A DNA stretch of 12,089 nucleotides from Sphingobium sp. (lineage in GTDB: Bacteria > Pseudomonadota > Alphaproteobacteria > Sphingomonadales > Sphingomonadaceae), in NCBI GenBank assembly GCA_030148625.1, contig JASBTC010000284.1, positions 1 to 12,089 on the forward strand, read 5' to 3'. The notes beneath the pieces are model-generated. The model was not told where the DNA came from. It saw nothing but the letters and a program-made list of their open reading frames with translations, and did not search any database. Shown piece by piece: positions 1 through 7,384 of this stretch. A program made the translations under genes and the position numbers. The first letter of the stretch is position 1. The number at the start of each line of letters is the position of its first letter.

Positions 1-1082
1 TCCTCGAGATGCGGGGTGCCCGCGAGAATGAAGGCGTCGGTCCCGCGCGCGATCAGTTCGTCGAGCTTCGCGGCGCATTGTTCGTAGCTGCCGACGATGC
101 CGAGCGCGGGGCCGCCGCGCAGCAGATTGAATCCGCCCCAGAGATTGGGGGCGACGATCAGCTCGTCATAGCGTTTCGCCTCGGTCGGCTTCAGTGCGGC
201 CTGGCGCGCCGCGCCGACGGAATCGGTGGGCTGGCCACGCCAGCGCGCACGCGTTTCGTCGCTGACATTCTCGAAACCGATGCTGATGTCGCGCCACGCT
301 TCCTCTTCGGTCGCGCGTGCGACCAGGTCGACGCGCACCGCGCATTTCTGCTCGCCGCCGAGCGCCGCGGTGCGTTCCTTCACGCGCGCGAACTTGTCGG
401 CAAGCTGATCGAAGGGTTCGAGCCAGGAGAGATAATAATCGGCGTGCTTGGCGGCCGATTGCAGCGCGGCGTCCGATGAGCCCGAGAACCAGATTTCGGG
501 AAGCTCCTCGCGACCGAGCAGGGGCGGAAGGCCGCCATGCTCGACCTTGTAGAAGCGGCCGTCATAGCTGAAATCCTGATCCTTCCAGACACCCTTCAGC
601 ACGTCGAGGAATTCGGTGGTGCGGCCATAGCGGTCGTCATGGCTGAAACTGTCGCCCCACCAGAGCTGCGAAGGACCGCCGCCGCCGGTGATGATGTTGT
701 AGACCGTCCGCCCGCCCGTCGCGCGCTGCAGGCTCGCGGACAGCCGTGCGGCCTGCACCGGATTGAGGAAGCCGGGCTGGAAGGCGATCATGAAGCGGAA
801 GCTCTTGGTCTCGCGTGCGAGCAGCGGGGAGATCACCCAGGGATCGTCGGTATTGGGAAAGGACGGGATCAGCCCGCCGATGAAACCGGAAATCTCTGCC
901 GCCTTCGCGATCTCCGCCAGATGGTCGATATAGCGATAGCCGTCATCCTCACCGGTGGCGGTCAGACCCGGCGCCTGGTTGCCCGGCACCAGCGGTGACC
1001 AGTCGCCCCGGTCGTAGGAGCCGCGACGGACGCTGGCGTGGCACCCATGGGTGGGCAGGCGCCAATAGAAATCGATGGACAT
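1..1082 (-). CDS. SsuD-like FMNH2-dependent monooxygenase (luciferase-like family), C-terminus cut by window edge
   Basis: 360 residues are visible and the reading frame is still open at base 1; E. coli SsuD has about 381, so only a short C-terminal piece should be missing. The ATG at 1082 follows AGGAG with a 6-base spacer, 13 bases after the preceding gene. The N-terminus (DFYWRLPTHG, residues 4-13) matches the SsuD start, as do GSSDAALQSAAKHADYYLSW (201-220), the mobile-loop block PNLWGGFNLLRGG (312-324) and the C-terminal AGTPHLE (354-360). SsuD enzymes use FMNH2 and O2 to cleave the C-S bond of sulfonates in the cytoplasm, releasing sulfite. By recalled alignment, the loop arginine (Arg297 of SsuD) and Arg226 are kept, but Cys54, His228 and Tyr331 are replaced by Thr, Asp and Thr. 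The substrate or chemistry may therefore differ from simple alkanesulfonates, for example a sulfone. It has three cysteines (14, 247, 336) and one internal Met. Family assignment is secure; substrate is unknown. Confidence 0.9.
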   Translation of the reverse strand, partial: MSIDFYWRLPTHGCHASVRRGSYDRGDWSPLVPGNQAPGLTATGEDDGYRYIDHLAEIAKAAEISGFIGGLIPSFPNTDDPWVISPLLARETKSFRFMIAFQPGFLNPVQAARLSASLQRATGGRTVYNIITGGGGPSQLWWGDSFSHDDRYGRTTEFLDVLKGVWKDQDFSYDGRFYKVEHGGLPPLLGREELPEIWFSGSSDAALQSAAKHADYYLSWLEPFDQLADKFARVKERTAALGGEQKCAVRVDLVARATEEEAWRDISIGFENVSDETRARWRGQPTDSVGAARQAALKPTEAKRYDELIVAPNLWGGFNLLRGGPALGIVGSYEQCAAKLDELIARGTDAFILAGTPHLE

Positions 1083-1088
1083 AAATGT

Positions 1089-1093
1089 CTCCT
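1089..1093 (-). promoter_or_regulatory. Ribosome binding site of the SsuD-like gene
   Basis: AGGAG on the minus strand, 6 bases before the ATG at 1082. It lies just downstream of the TGA of the preceding gene (1096-1098), so the last gene is probably translated from its own strong site. It fixes the start of the partial gene, which is open at its other end. Confidence 0.75.
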
Positions 1094-1095
1094 GT

Positions 1096-2037
1096 TCAGG
1101 CGGCGCGCGCAGGCGCCACACGGGCACGCAGGCGCGGAAGGACGAATTGGCCGATGCGATAGGCTTCCTCGAAACCCGGCTGAGCGGTCAGCACGAAATG
1201 GCCGATGCCGAGCGTCGCCAGTTCGGCGAGGCGATCGGCGACCTCGTCATAGCTGCCGGCAAGGCCCGGCTCATTGCCCTCATGCGCTTCGTCATCGGTC
1301 TCGCGCGCGACGAGCGGCTGGAGGATGCCATATTCGAGATTGCGGCCTTCTTTCAGCGCAAGCCGGTCGAGCGTCTCGATATGGCCGCGCAGTTCGTCGA
1401 TCGGCGCATCGTCGAACAGATGAACGTCCGCATGGCGCGCGGACAGGGCAAGCGCTTCCTCGCTGGTGCCGCGCAGGAAAACCTTGGGAAAGGCGACGCT
1501 GTTGAGCGGTGCCTCGAAACCACCGCCCTCGACCTCGAAGAAACGCCCCTTGTAGCTGAATGGACGTTCGCCATGGACGCCCCGCGCGACGATCAGGAAT
1601 TCTTCGGTTCGCGCGATCAGATCGTCCTCGGCCACCTGGTCGGCGCCGCGCGCGCGGGTGGCGGCATCGGCGTCGGGTGCGATCGCCCAGCCGAGCCGCT
1701 CATGGGCGAGGCGCTGGAAGCTGACCGCCTGCTTGGCGGCATAGACCGCCGAACCGACCGAAGCTGGGAATTCGGGAATGATCGTCAGCCGCGGCGCCGA
1801 ACGCGCGACCGCCGCGGCGACGATCTGGCTGTCGTCGGCATCGGCGCGATGCGCGACGAACAGGCCGTCGAACCCCGTCAGCGCGGCGGCGCGGGCGATC
1901 TGCGCATAATAATCGTAGCGATTGATCGATGCGGTCCGGATATCGCGGACCACGGGCTGATAGCGTGGCCGTTCGGTCGGTTCGGACCGGCCATTCTCGG
2001 CGGCGACGTCGAGCTGCCAATAAATGCGGATCGTCAT
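1096..2037 (-). CDS. Short luciferase-like (LLM) flavin monooxygenase homologue, possibly a partner of the SsuD-like enzyme
   Basis: 313 residues. The start (MTIRIYWQLD), FSYKGRFFEVEGGGFEAPL (160-178), FLRGTSEEALALSARHADVH (187-206) and FVLTAQPGFEEAYRIGQ (281-297) place it in the SsuD/luciferase-like family of FMNH2-dependent oxygenases. It is about 70 residues shorter than SsuD. The region holding the mobile active-site loop and its arginine is reduced to EGNEPGLAG (253-261). The PTHG motif near the N-terminus is absent (LDVAAENG), and the SsuD Arg226/His228 pair falls on Leu and Pro. It may act on a different substrate, or be a non-catalytic subunit of the neighbouring monooxygenase; both are inference. 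There is no Cys and no Met after the initiator. Its ATG overlaps the nitroreductase stop as ATGA, with GGAGG 7 bases upstream, suggesting translational coupling. Confidence 0.87.
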   Translation of the reverse strand: MTIRIYWQLDVAAENGRSEPTERPRYQPVVRDIRTASINRYDYYAQIARAAALTGFDGLFVAHRADADDSQIVAAAVARSAPRLTIIPEFPASVGSAVYAAKQAVSFQRLAHERLGWAIAPDADAATRARGADQVAEDDLIARTEEFLIVARGVHGERPFSYKGRFFEVEGGGFEAPLNSVAFPKVFLRGTSEEALALSARHADVHLFDDAPIDELRGHIETLDRLALKEGRNLEYGILQPLVARETDDEAHEGNEPGLAGSYDEVADRLAELATLGIGHFVLTAQPGFEEAYRIGQFVLPRLRARVAPARAA

Positions 2038-2669
2038 GCGGCGTTCCTCCCTGTCGGAAATGTGGGCGTCGGAAATGCGGGCGCACCGAAACGCCCGGAA
2101 AAGATGGTCTCGGTAAGCGGCTTGCGGCCGTTGGGCAGTTCGGCCGCGCGGAAATCCTCGTGCAGATCCTCTGGATCGGTGCGGCGGCCGAGCGCGATCA
2201 TCGCCTGCACGTCATGATCGTCGGGAATGCCCAGGCGCTTGCGCGCTGCATCGCGATCGAAGCCGCCAATGCCATGGGTATACCAGCCGAGCAGCAGCGC
2301 CTGATGCGCGAAATTGGCCCAGGCGGCGCCGGTGTCGAAACTGTGGCTGGTGATCGCGACGGGCTTGCCATCGCGTTCGAATGCCCTGGCGGACACGACG
2401 ACGATCAGCGCGGAGGCGCGGTTCGCCCACAGCGTATTGCGCGGGTTGAGAAAGGACAGATAATCCGCCCAGTTCTGATCCCCCGGCCGCGCGAACAGGA
2501 AGCGCCAGGGCTGCGCGTTGAAGGCGGAGGGCGCCCAGCGTGCGGCCTCGAAGGCGCTTTGCAACACCGTATCGGGCACGGGTTCGCCGGAGAAACTGCG
2601 CGGCGACCAGCGGTCTACGAAGAACGGCTCGATGGGATGATCGGCCTTGCGCGCGATGGGACCGGTCAT
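2034..2669 (-). CDS. Nitroreductase-family FMN oxidoreductase
   Basis: 211 residues, the usual size for a one-domain nitroreductase. The N-terminal block RWSPRSFSGEPV (20-31), followed by AARWAPSAFNAQPWRF (42-57), is the FMN-binding signature of the family. The C-terminal part has DTGAAWANFAHQALLLGWY (112-130), GIGGFD (133-138) and MIALGRR (157-163), again typical. Such proteins move electrons from NAD(P)H through FMN to nitro groups, quinones or free flavin. Sitting next to two flavin-dependent monooxygenase genes and with no SsuE- or DszD-like flavin reductase in the window, it is a candidate source of reduced flavin, but it could instead reduce the substrate; this is inference. Its ATG shares one base with the ATPase stop (TGATG), with AGGAGG seven bases before it, and its TGA overlaps the next start. 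It has one internal Met (157) and no Cys. Confidence 0.9.
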   Translation of the reverse strand: MTGPIARKADHPIEPFFVDRWSPRSFSGEPVPDTVLQSAFEAARWAPSAFNAQPWRFLFARPGDQNWADYLSFLNPRNTLWANRASALIVVVSARAFERDGKPVAITSHSFDTGAAWANFAHQALLLGWYTHGIGGFDRDAARKRLGIPDDHDVQAMIALGRRTDPEDLHEDFRAAELPNGRKPLTETIFSGRFGAPAFPTPTFPTGRNAA

Positions 2670-3514
2670 CAGCGCGCCTCCTGTCCCGGAAAGCGGACAA
2701 GGTTCTCGGGATCCGGCGCACCGGTGAGTTCGGCCAGGATCTCGTCGCGCAGGCGGTGGAGCACCGGCGAGCTGCGATCGCGCGGATGCGGCAGGTCGAC
2801 ATCGACGATGCGGCGGATACGTCCCGGATTGGGCGCCATCACGATGACGCGATCGCCCAGATACAGCGCTTCCTCGACATCGTGCGTCACCATCAGCACG
2901 GTCGATCGCTGCCGCATCCAGATGCGCTGGAGCTCGGTCTGGACATGGACGCGGGTCAGCGCGTCGAGCGCGCCCAGCGGTTCGTCGAGCAGCAACAGCG
3001 TCGGTTCAGTCACCAGCGCACGCGCGATCGCCGCGCGCTGCGCCATGCCGCCCGATAGCTGGTGCGGATAGGCCTTTTCAAAGCCCGTCAGATTGACCAG
3101 CGCGATATGCTCGGCAACGATGCGCGCGCGCTGTTCCTTCGGGATTTCGCTGTTGAGCAGGGCGAGCCCGATATTCTCCTCCAGCGACATCCAGGGGAAC
3201 AGGCGGTGATCCTGGAACACGATGCCGCGATCGAGGCTGGTGCCGGTGATGCGTTTGCCGTCGAGCCTGATCTCGCCCGAATAATCGGTGTCGAGCCCGA
3301 CGATCAGGCGCAGCAGGGTCGATTTGCCGCAGCCGCTCGCGCCGACGATGCTGACGAATTCGCCGGGGCGGACCGACAGGTCGATGCCGTCGAGCACGGG
3401 CAGTGCGCGGCCGTCGATCGCGAAACTCTTGGCGAGGCCGGCGAGCGTGAGCGCGCCCTTCGCGGTGGTTTCGGCGGCGCCCGGCTGGGGCAGGATCCGG
3501 GGTCTGGCAGTCAT
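2669..3514 (-). CDS. ABC transporter ATP-binding protein, SsuB/TauB type
   Basis: 281 residues from the ATG at 3514. All ATPase motifs are present in order: Walker A GASGCGKST (58-66), Q-loop Gln101, signature LSGGMAQR (153-160), Walker B LLLLDE (173-178), D-loop GALD (181-184) and switch His211. FPWMSLEENI (106-115) and the overall pattern match the nitrate/sulfonate/taurine importer branch. It would energise the two permeases encoded just upstream. The same frame can be extended to 3733, but that extension lies inside the permease gene and does not resemble an ABC protein; GGAG 7 bases before 3514 supports the shorter start. The gap to the preceding gene is 13 bases. It has five internal Met and one Cys (in Walker A), so it is less sulfur-poor than the enzymes and receptor of the cluster. 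Confidence 0.95.
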   Translation of the reverse strand: MTARPRILPQPGAAETTAKGALTLAGLAKSFAIDGRALPVLDGIDLSVRPGEFVSIVGASGCGKSTLLRLIVGLDTDYSGEIRLDGKRITGTSLDRGIVFQDHRLFPWMSLEENIGLALLNSEIPKEQRARIVAEHIALVNLTGFEKAYPHQLSGGMAQRAAIARALVTEPTLLLLDEPLGALDALTRVHVQTELQRIWMRQRSTVLMVTHDVEEALYLGDRVIVMAPNPGRIRRIVDVDLPHPRDRSSPVLHRLRDEILAELTGAPDPENLVRFPGQEAR

Positions 3515-3521
3515 GATGCGT

Positions 3522-3525
3522 CTCC
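3522..3525 (-). promoter_or_regulatory. Ribosome binding site fixing the ATPase start
   Basis: GGAG on the minus strand with a 7-base spacer to the ATG at 3514. It lies between the permease TGA (3528-3530) and this ATG. It favours the 281-residue ATPase over a 354-residue reading that starts inside the permease gene. Confidence 0.65.
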
Positions 3526-3527
3526 GT

Positions 3528-4295
3528 TCACGCGGCATTGCCCTGCCAGCGCAGCAAATGGCCGCGCAGCCGGGCGAAGAGATGGTTGATGGTGAAGCCC
3601 AGCAGGGCAGTGACGGTGATGGCGACCAGGATGATGTCCATGCGCTGCTGCGCCTGAGCGACGCCCATCGTAGCACCCAGCCCGCCACCGGCGCCGAGCA
3701 GGATCTCGACGCCGATCGTGGCGATCCAGGCAAAGGCGATCGCCTGGGTGATGCCCGTCAGGATCAGCGGCAGCGCGGCGGGCAACAGCACATATTGGAA
3801 GCGCTGAATTGCGCCGAAACCATAGATGCGGCCGACATCGAGATAGCGGCGTTCGACATGCGCGATCCCTTCATAGGTGCCGAGCACGGTGGGGTAGAAA
3901 GCGGCGAGGCTGATGATCAGCAGCTTGGCGGATTCGCCGTTGCCGAGCCACAGCCCGATCAGCGGCAACCAGCCCAGCAGGGGGACCTGCCGGATCGCGT
4001 GGTAGAGCGGACCGATCAGCCGATCGACGAGGCGCAGCGTCGCCATCGCGACGCCGAGCGCGACCCCGGCAAGGCTGCCGAGCAGCAGCCCGGTTACCGC
4101 GCGGGACAAGGTGGTGAGCGCGTCGCTGAGCAGCAGGCCGCCCGTCGCAAGCTCGGCAAAGGTCGCGGCGATCGTGCCCAGCGGCACGAAGGCGAGGGCG
4201 CGCGCGCCGCCGCCACCCGATTGTGCGGTCCACCAGACCAGAATGAGCGCGGGCACGATCAGGCCGATCGCGACGCGGGGCAGGGTGCGGTTCAT
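3528..4295 (-). CDS. ABC transporter permease, SsuC/TauC type (second of two)
   Basis: 255 residues with about six hydrophobic segments. An N-terminal helix covers residues 8-22; further segments lie near 63-87, 102-118, 123-140, 170-200 and 218-236. RQVPLLGWLPLIGLWLG (102-118) is the block typical of sulfonate/nitrate/taurine permeases. The cytoplasmic coupling (EAA) loop runs from YEGIAHVERRYLDVGRIYG (141-159) into LLPAALP (170-176), where the ATPase docks. It should form the inner-membrane channel with the other permease. Its ATG overlaps the stop of that gene as ATGA, with GGAGG five bases before the ATG, consistent with coupled, equimolar production. It has no Cys and three internal Met. 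The substrate is inferred from context only. Confidence 0.93.
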   Translation of the reverse strand: MNRTLPRVAIGLIVPALILVWWTAQSGGGGARALAFVPLGTIAATFAELATGGLLLSDALTTLSRAVTGLLLGSLAGVALGVAMATLRLVDRLIGPLYHAIRQVPLLGWLPLIGLWLGNGESAKLLIISLAAFYPTVLGTYEGIAHVERRYLDVGRIYGFGAIQRFQYVLLPAALPLILTGITQAIAFAWIATIGVEILLGAGGGLGATMGVAQAQQRMDIILVAITVTALLGFTINHLFARLRGHLLRWQGNAA

Positions 4296-5050
4296 GCGAC
4301 CCTCCAGCGCGTGTAGCGGCGCTCGACCAGCTTGACGCCGCGATCGAGCGCGAAGCCGATCAGGCCGCTGACGATGACGCCGGCAAGGACGACGTCGATC
4401 CGGAACAGCTGGCGCCCCATCTCCATCATCTGGCCGATGCCGTTATCGGCCGCGAGCAGTTCGGCGGCGACGAGCACCAGCCATGCGCGCGTCAATCCCA
4501 GCCGCAATCCGGTGAGCACCGGCGGGACGGTCGCGGGGATCAGGATGCGCAGGAGCAGGGACGGGAAGGGGGTTCGATAGACGCGCGCGACCTCCAGCCA
4601 TCCCTTCGGGATGCTGCGCACGCCGTCGAAGGTGGCGAGCGCCACCGGGAAGAAGGCGGCAACCGCGACGACGGTGATCTTGAAGCCTTCCTCGATCCCG
4701 AGCAGCAGCACGAGCATCGGGATAAAGGCAAGGATCGGCACTTGCCGCACCGCCTGGAACAGGGGTTGGAACAGCGCCTCGAACAGGCGCGACAGCGCAA
4801 GCGCGGTGCCGAAGGCGAGGCCGGCCAATGCGCCGATGGCGAACCCCCATGCCAGCCGGAACAGGCTGTCGCCGAGATGACCGCCCAGTTCGCCGTTGCG
4901 CACGAGCTCGGCAATGGTCTGCGCCACTTCGGACGGGGCGACGAGGATCTGCGGCGGGAACAGGCCGGTCGACGAGGCGAGCTGCCATGCGCCGACAAGC
5001 AGCACCGGCGGAAGCAGCGCGGTGCCAAAGGCGATGATGCGTGCGGACAT
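4292..5050 (-). CDS. ABC transporter permease, SsuC/TauC type (first of two)
   Basis: 252 residues with an N-terminal membrane segment (5-25) and further segments near 63-86, 103-118, 124-140, 168-200 and 218-236. RQVPILAFIPMLVLLLG (102-118) and the EAA coupling loop FDGVRSIPKGWLEVARVYR (141-159) followed by LIPATVP (170-176) assign it to the sulfonate/nitrate/taurine importer permeases. It is clearly different in sequence from the permease encoded immediately downstream, although the motifs fall at the same residue numbers. The pair is best read as an old duplication that now forms a heterodimeric channel. Its ATG lies two bases after the MFS stop. It has no Cys and four internal Met, three of them clustered at 208-211. 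Confidence 0.93.
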   Translation of the reverse strand: MSARIIAFGTALLPPVLLVGAWQLASSTGLFPPQILVAPSEVAQTIAELVRNGELGGHLGDSLFRLAWGFAIGALAGLAFGTALALSRLFEALFQPLFQAVRQVPILAFIPMLVLLLGIEEGFKITVVAVAAFFPVALATFDGVRSIPKGWLEVARVYRTPFPSLLLRILIPATVPPVLTGLRLGLTRAWLVLVAAELLAADNGIGQMMEMGRQLFRIDVVLAGVIVSGLIGFALDRGVKLVERRYTRWRVA

Positions 5051-5052
5051 GA

Positions 5053-6252
5053 TCAGGCTTCTCCCAACGCGATTGGCGCGGCGACCGCTCTGCGCCGGCG
5101 CAGCAGCCCGATCAGGGCCGCCGCACCGAACAGCACGGGCAGCCAGAGCAGGAAGACCGACTGGACCGCGACGAACTTGCTCGCGAGGCCGCCCGCGATC
5201 GCGCCGAATGACGATCCGGTCATCGATGCGAGATTGTAGAGACCGGCGATCTTGCTTTTGCCGCCGGGCACGCTCGCCAGCATGCGGACATTGACGAGGT
5301 GGACGATCGCGGATCCCGCGCTCAGCAGCATCGCGCCCAAGGCCAGCCCGGCAAAACCGCCGGTCAACCCAAGCGTCGCGAGCGCCAGCGCGGCCAGCGA
5401 AAGGCTGATGCCATAGGCATGCGGCGTTGCCAGGCGCTGGACGAGCGATCCGCCGAGGAAGAGCATCGCGACGGAGATCGTGCCCTGGAGCAGCATGACA
5501 TGGATGCCGTCCTGCTCGGTGAGCAGCGGCAGCCCGATGGCGACCAGGATGATGAAGGTGCCGAACAGCGCATTGGTCGCGCTGCTGACGAATTCGACGA
5601 GGCAGCTTTCGGCCACGCCGACATTGGCGAAGATCAGCTGCAGCTCGGCGATGAAGCCGGGGGTTTCCTCAGGCCCGCGCACGTCGCGCACCGGCAAGAA
5701 GGACAGGCTGAACAGCGCCATCAGGCCGAACAAGGCGGCGACGATCCAGAAGCTGATCGCGATTCCGGCGCGCTGGCTGAGCAATGCGGCGGCCGCAGGG
5801 CCGATGATCGCGGTCCCCCCGGTGAGCGCACCGCGATACCAGCCCGCCTTCGCCTGACCCAATGTCTTCAGACGTTCGAGGAAGGACGAGTTCATCGAAA
5901 CCATGCGGAACGGGATGCACAGCCCGATCAGGCCGCGCCCGGCGGCAAGCGCGAGCCACGAGCCGCTGAGCGGCATGATGAGATTGACGAGCAGCGGGCC
6001 GAGACTCGACAGGAAATAGACGCCGCGCGCGCCATAGCGAGCGATGATGAACCCGGCGGGCACGGTCACCAGCACCATGCCGATCGATTCCATCGCCGAT
6101 ACGATACCGACCTGGAACGGCGTGGCGCCCAGCGAGATCGCGTAGAGCGTCGTCAGGATCTTGCCGAGGCCGACGGTGAGGCCGCTGATCGCGGCGAGCA
6201 GGATGAAGCTGGAAAGGAAACGCGTATCGGACAGCGTGTTCTCGTCGCTCAT
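5053..6252 (-). CDS. Major facilitator superfamily (MFS) transporter
   Basis: 399 residues, almost entirely hydrophobic helices, with RRRR (388-391) near the C-terminus and a polar N-terminus (MSDENTLSDTR). The repeated helix pairs with glycine-rich turns, such as GATPFQVGIVSAMESIGMVL (42-61) then PAGFIIARYGARG (65-77), match the loop between helices 2 and 3 of MFS carriers. The start at 6252 overlaps the binding-protein stop as ATGA, with AGAGG 10 bases upstream; the same frame continues open upstream but only through the binding-protein gene. No substrate motif is recognisable. Lying inside an importer operon, it may export the desulfurised product or act as a second uptake route; both are inference. 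Unlike its neighbours it is not sulfur-poor: eleven internal Met and two Cys. Confidence 0.88.
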   Translation of the reverse strand: MSDENTLSDTRFLSSFILLAAISGLTVGLGKILTTLYAISLGATPFQVGIVSAMESIGMVLVTVPAGFIIARYGARGVYFLSSLGPLLVNLIMPLSGSWLALAAGRGLIGLCIPFRMVSMNSSFLERLKTLGQAKAGWYRGALTGGTAIIGPAAAALLSQRAGIAISFWIVAALFGLMALFSLSFLPVRDVRGPEETPGFIAELQLIFANVGVAESCLVEFVSSATNALFGTFIILVAIGLPLLTEQDGIHVMLLQGTISVAMLFLGGSLVQRLATPHAYGISLSLAALALATLGLTGGFAGLALGAMLLSAGSAIVHLVNVRMLASVPGGKSKIAGLYNLASMTGSSFGAIAGGLASKFVAVQSVFLLWLPVLFGAAALIGLLRRRRAVAAPIALGEA

Positions 6253-7364
6253 GAGCGCGGCACCTCTTGCGTGGCGGCTGCCTTGGCGGCGGCGGGACGC
6301 CAGAAAGTCTCGAGCTTGAGGTTGCGGATCGCCTGATCGGCGAAACGCCGGTCGAGCAGTGCGTCGACATTCACCTTCTCGCGCACCAGGCCTTGCTTGA
6401 AAGTATAGTCGGCGGCGGCCCGGTAATGTTCGAACACGGGCGCGTCGAACAGCGGCGACCAGCGATCGGCCCATGCGACGCGGGGTTCGTCCCATTCCTT
6501 TTCGACCACGCTCAGCGGGGTTTCGCCGCGCGACGCGATTTCGGCGATGGCGGCCCGGTTCTCGGGCTGCGCCGCCCAATGCGCGGCGCGGACATAGGCG
6601 TCGGCGACGAGCTGGGTCAGTTCGGGCTGCTGGTCGACGAAATCCTTTCGGGCGAACAGCTCGGCACGCATCTTCCAGTCGGTCGGCGCTTCCTTGGTCG
6701 ACCAGATGATCCGGCCGACGCCCTTCTGTTCGAGCAGGATCGCGTCGGACAGCAGGAAGACCGCGTCGACGTCGCCCGATGCGAGCGCCGCGTGGCTGGC
6801 GGGCGGATTGATGTTGAGGATCTTGAAATCGTCGAGCTTCAGGCCGTTGGCGTCGAGCAATTTGGCGAAGGGCAATTCCCAAGGCCGACCGCGATGGAGC
6901 GCGATCCTTTTGCCCTTCAGGTCGGCGATGCTCTTCGCCGCCAGCCCTTTGCGGACGACGAGATAGGCGTTCTGGCCGCGCCCCGACGGTACGATCAGCC
7001 GGGTCTCGACGCCGCCGGCATTGGCGATGAGCGCGGGGAAATCGCCATAGCCCGCGAAATCGATACGCTTGCCGGCAAAACCCTCGTTGATCAGCGGTCC
7101 GCCGACCGCGGTCGGCACCGGAAACCAGGCGAGTTCGACGCCTTTCTTGGCAAGCTGATCCTTCAGCCAGCCCTGCTGGATCACGACCTGCGCGAGGCCG
7201 CTATATTCCTGCCGGCCCTTATAGGGATAGGCGATGGTCGCGATCGTGAGCGTCCTGGGCAGGCCTGCGGTCTGCGCCGGCGCGTGCCCACGAAACTGGA
7301 ACGCGATGAGCGCCGCGATGGCGGCGACCGCGAGTATGGCGATCGACAGGGATTTGCGCGACAT
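6249..7364 (-). CDS. Secreted ABC transporter substrate-binding protein, SsuA/NMT1 type
   Basis: 371 residues. The N-terminus is positively charged and then hydrophobic (SLSIAILAVAAIAALIAF, 5-22), with a possible signal peptidase site after Ala30 (HAPA then QTAG). There is no lipobox cysteine, so a soluble periplasmic or membrane-anchored protein is expected. The mature part has the binding-protein pattern of sulfonate, taurine and nitrate receptors: TLTIATIAYPYKG (38-50), DFAGYGDFPALIANAGG (102-118), SIADLKGKRIALHRGRPWE (145-163) and ALASGDVDAVFLLSDAIL (193-210). It would deliver the substrate to the permease pair. The ATG at 7364 has AGGGAGGA 8 bases upstream and lies 20 bases after the second desulfinase stop; the longer frame to 7445 lacks a signal sequence. 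It has one internal Met (232) and no Cys. Confidence 0.93.
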   Translation of the reverse strand: MSRKSLSIAILAVAAIAALIAFQFRGHAPAQTAGLPRTLTIATIAYPYKGRQEYSGLAQVVIQQGWLKDQLAKKGVELAWFPVPTAVGGPLINEGFAGKRIDFAGYGDFPALIANAGGVETRLIVPSGRGQNAYLVVRKGLAAKSIADLKGKRIALHRGRPWELPFAKLLDANGLKLDDFKILNINPPASHAALASGDVDAVFLLSDAILLEQKGVGRIIWSTKEAPTDWKMRAELFARKDFVDQQPELTQLVADAYVRAAHWAAQPENRAAIAEIASRGETPLSVVEKEWDEPRVAWADRWSPLFDAPVFEHYRAAADYTFKQGLVREKVNVDALLDRRFADQAIRNLKLETFWRPAAAKAAATQEVPRS

Positions 7365-7372
7365 GGTCTCGA

Positions 7373-7380
7373 TCCTCCCT
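7373..7380 (-). promoter_or_regulatory. Ribosome binding site fixing the binding-protein start
   Basis: AGGGAGGA on the minus strand, 8 bases before the ATG at 7364. It is placed in the 20-base gap after the second desulfinase. It supports the start that exposes a signal peptide over the longer open frame beginning at 7445. Confidence 0.75.
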
Positions 7381-7384
7381 TCGC

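Noticed and set aside
1929..3071. 380-codon plus-strand open frame, and similar ones at 1075-2217, 3288-4316 and 5299-6336
   Set aside because: All lie opposite well-supported genes with family motifs and have arginine-, alanine- or glutamine-rich sequences with no recognisable domain.
5053..6882. 609-residue reading of the MFS frame
   Set aside because: The first 210 residues come from another frame of the binding-protein gene. The ATGA junction at 6249-6252 gives a normal 399-residue carrier.
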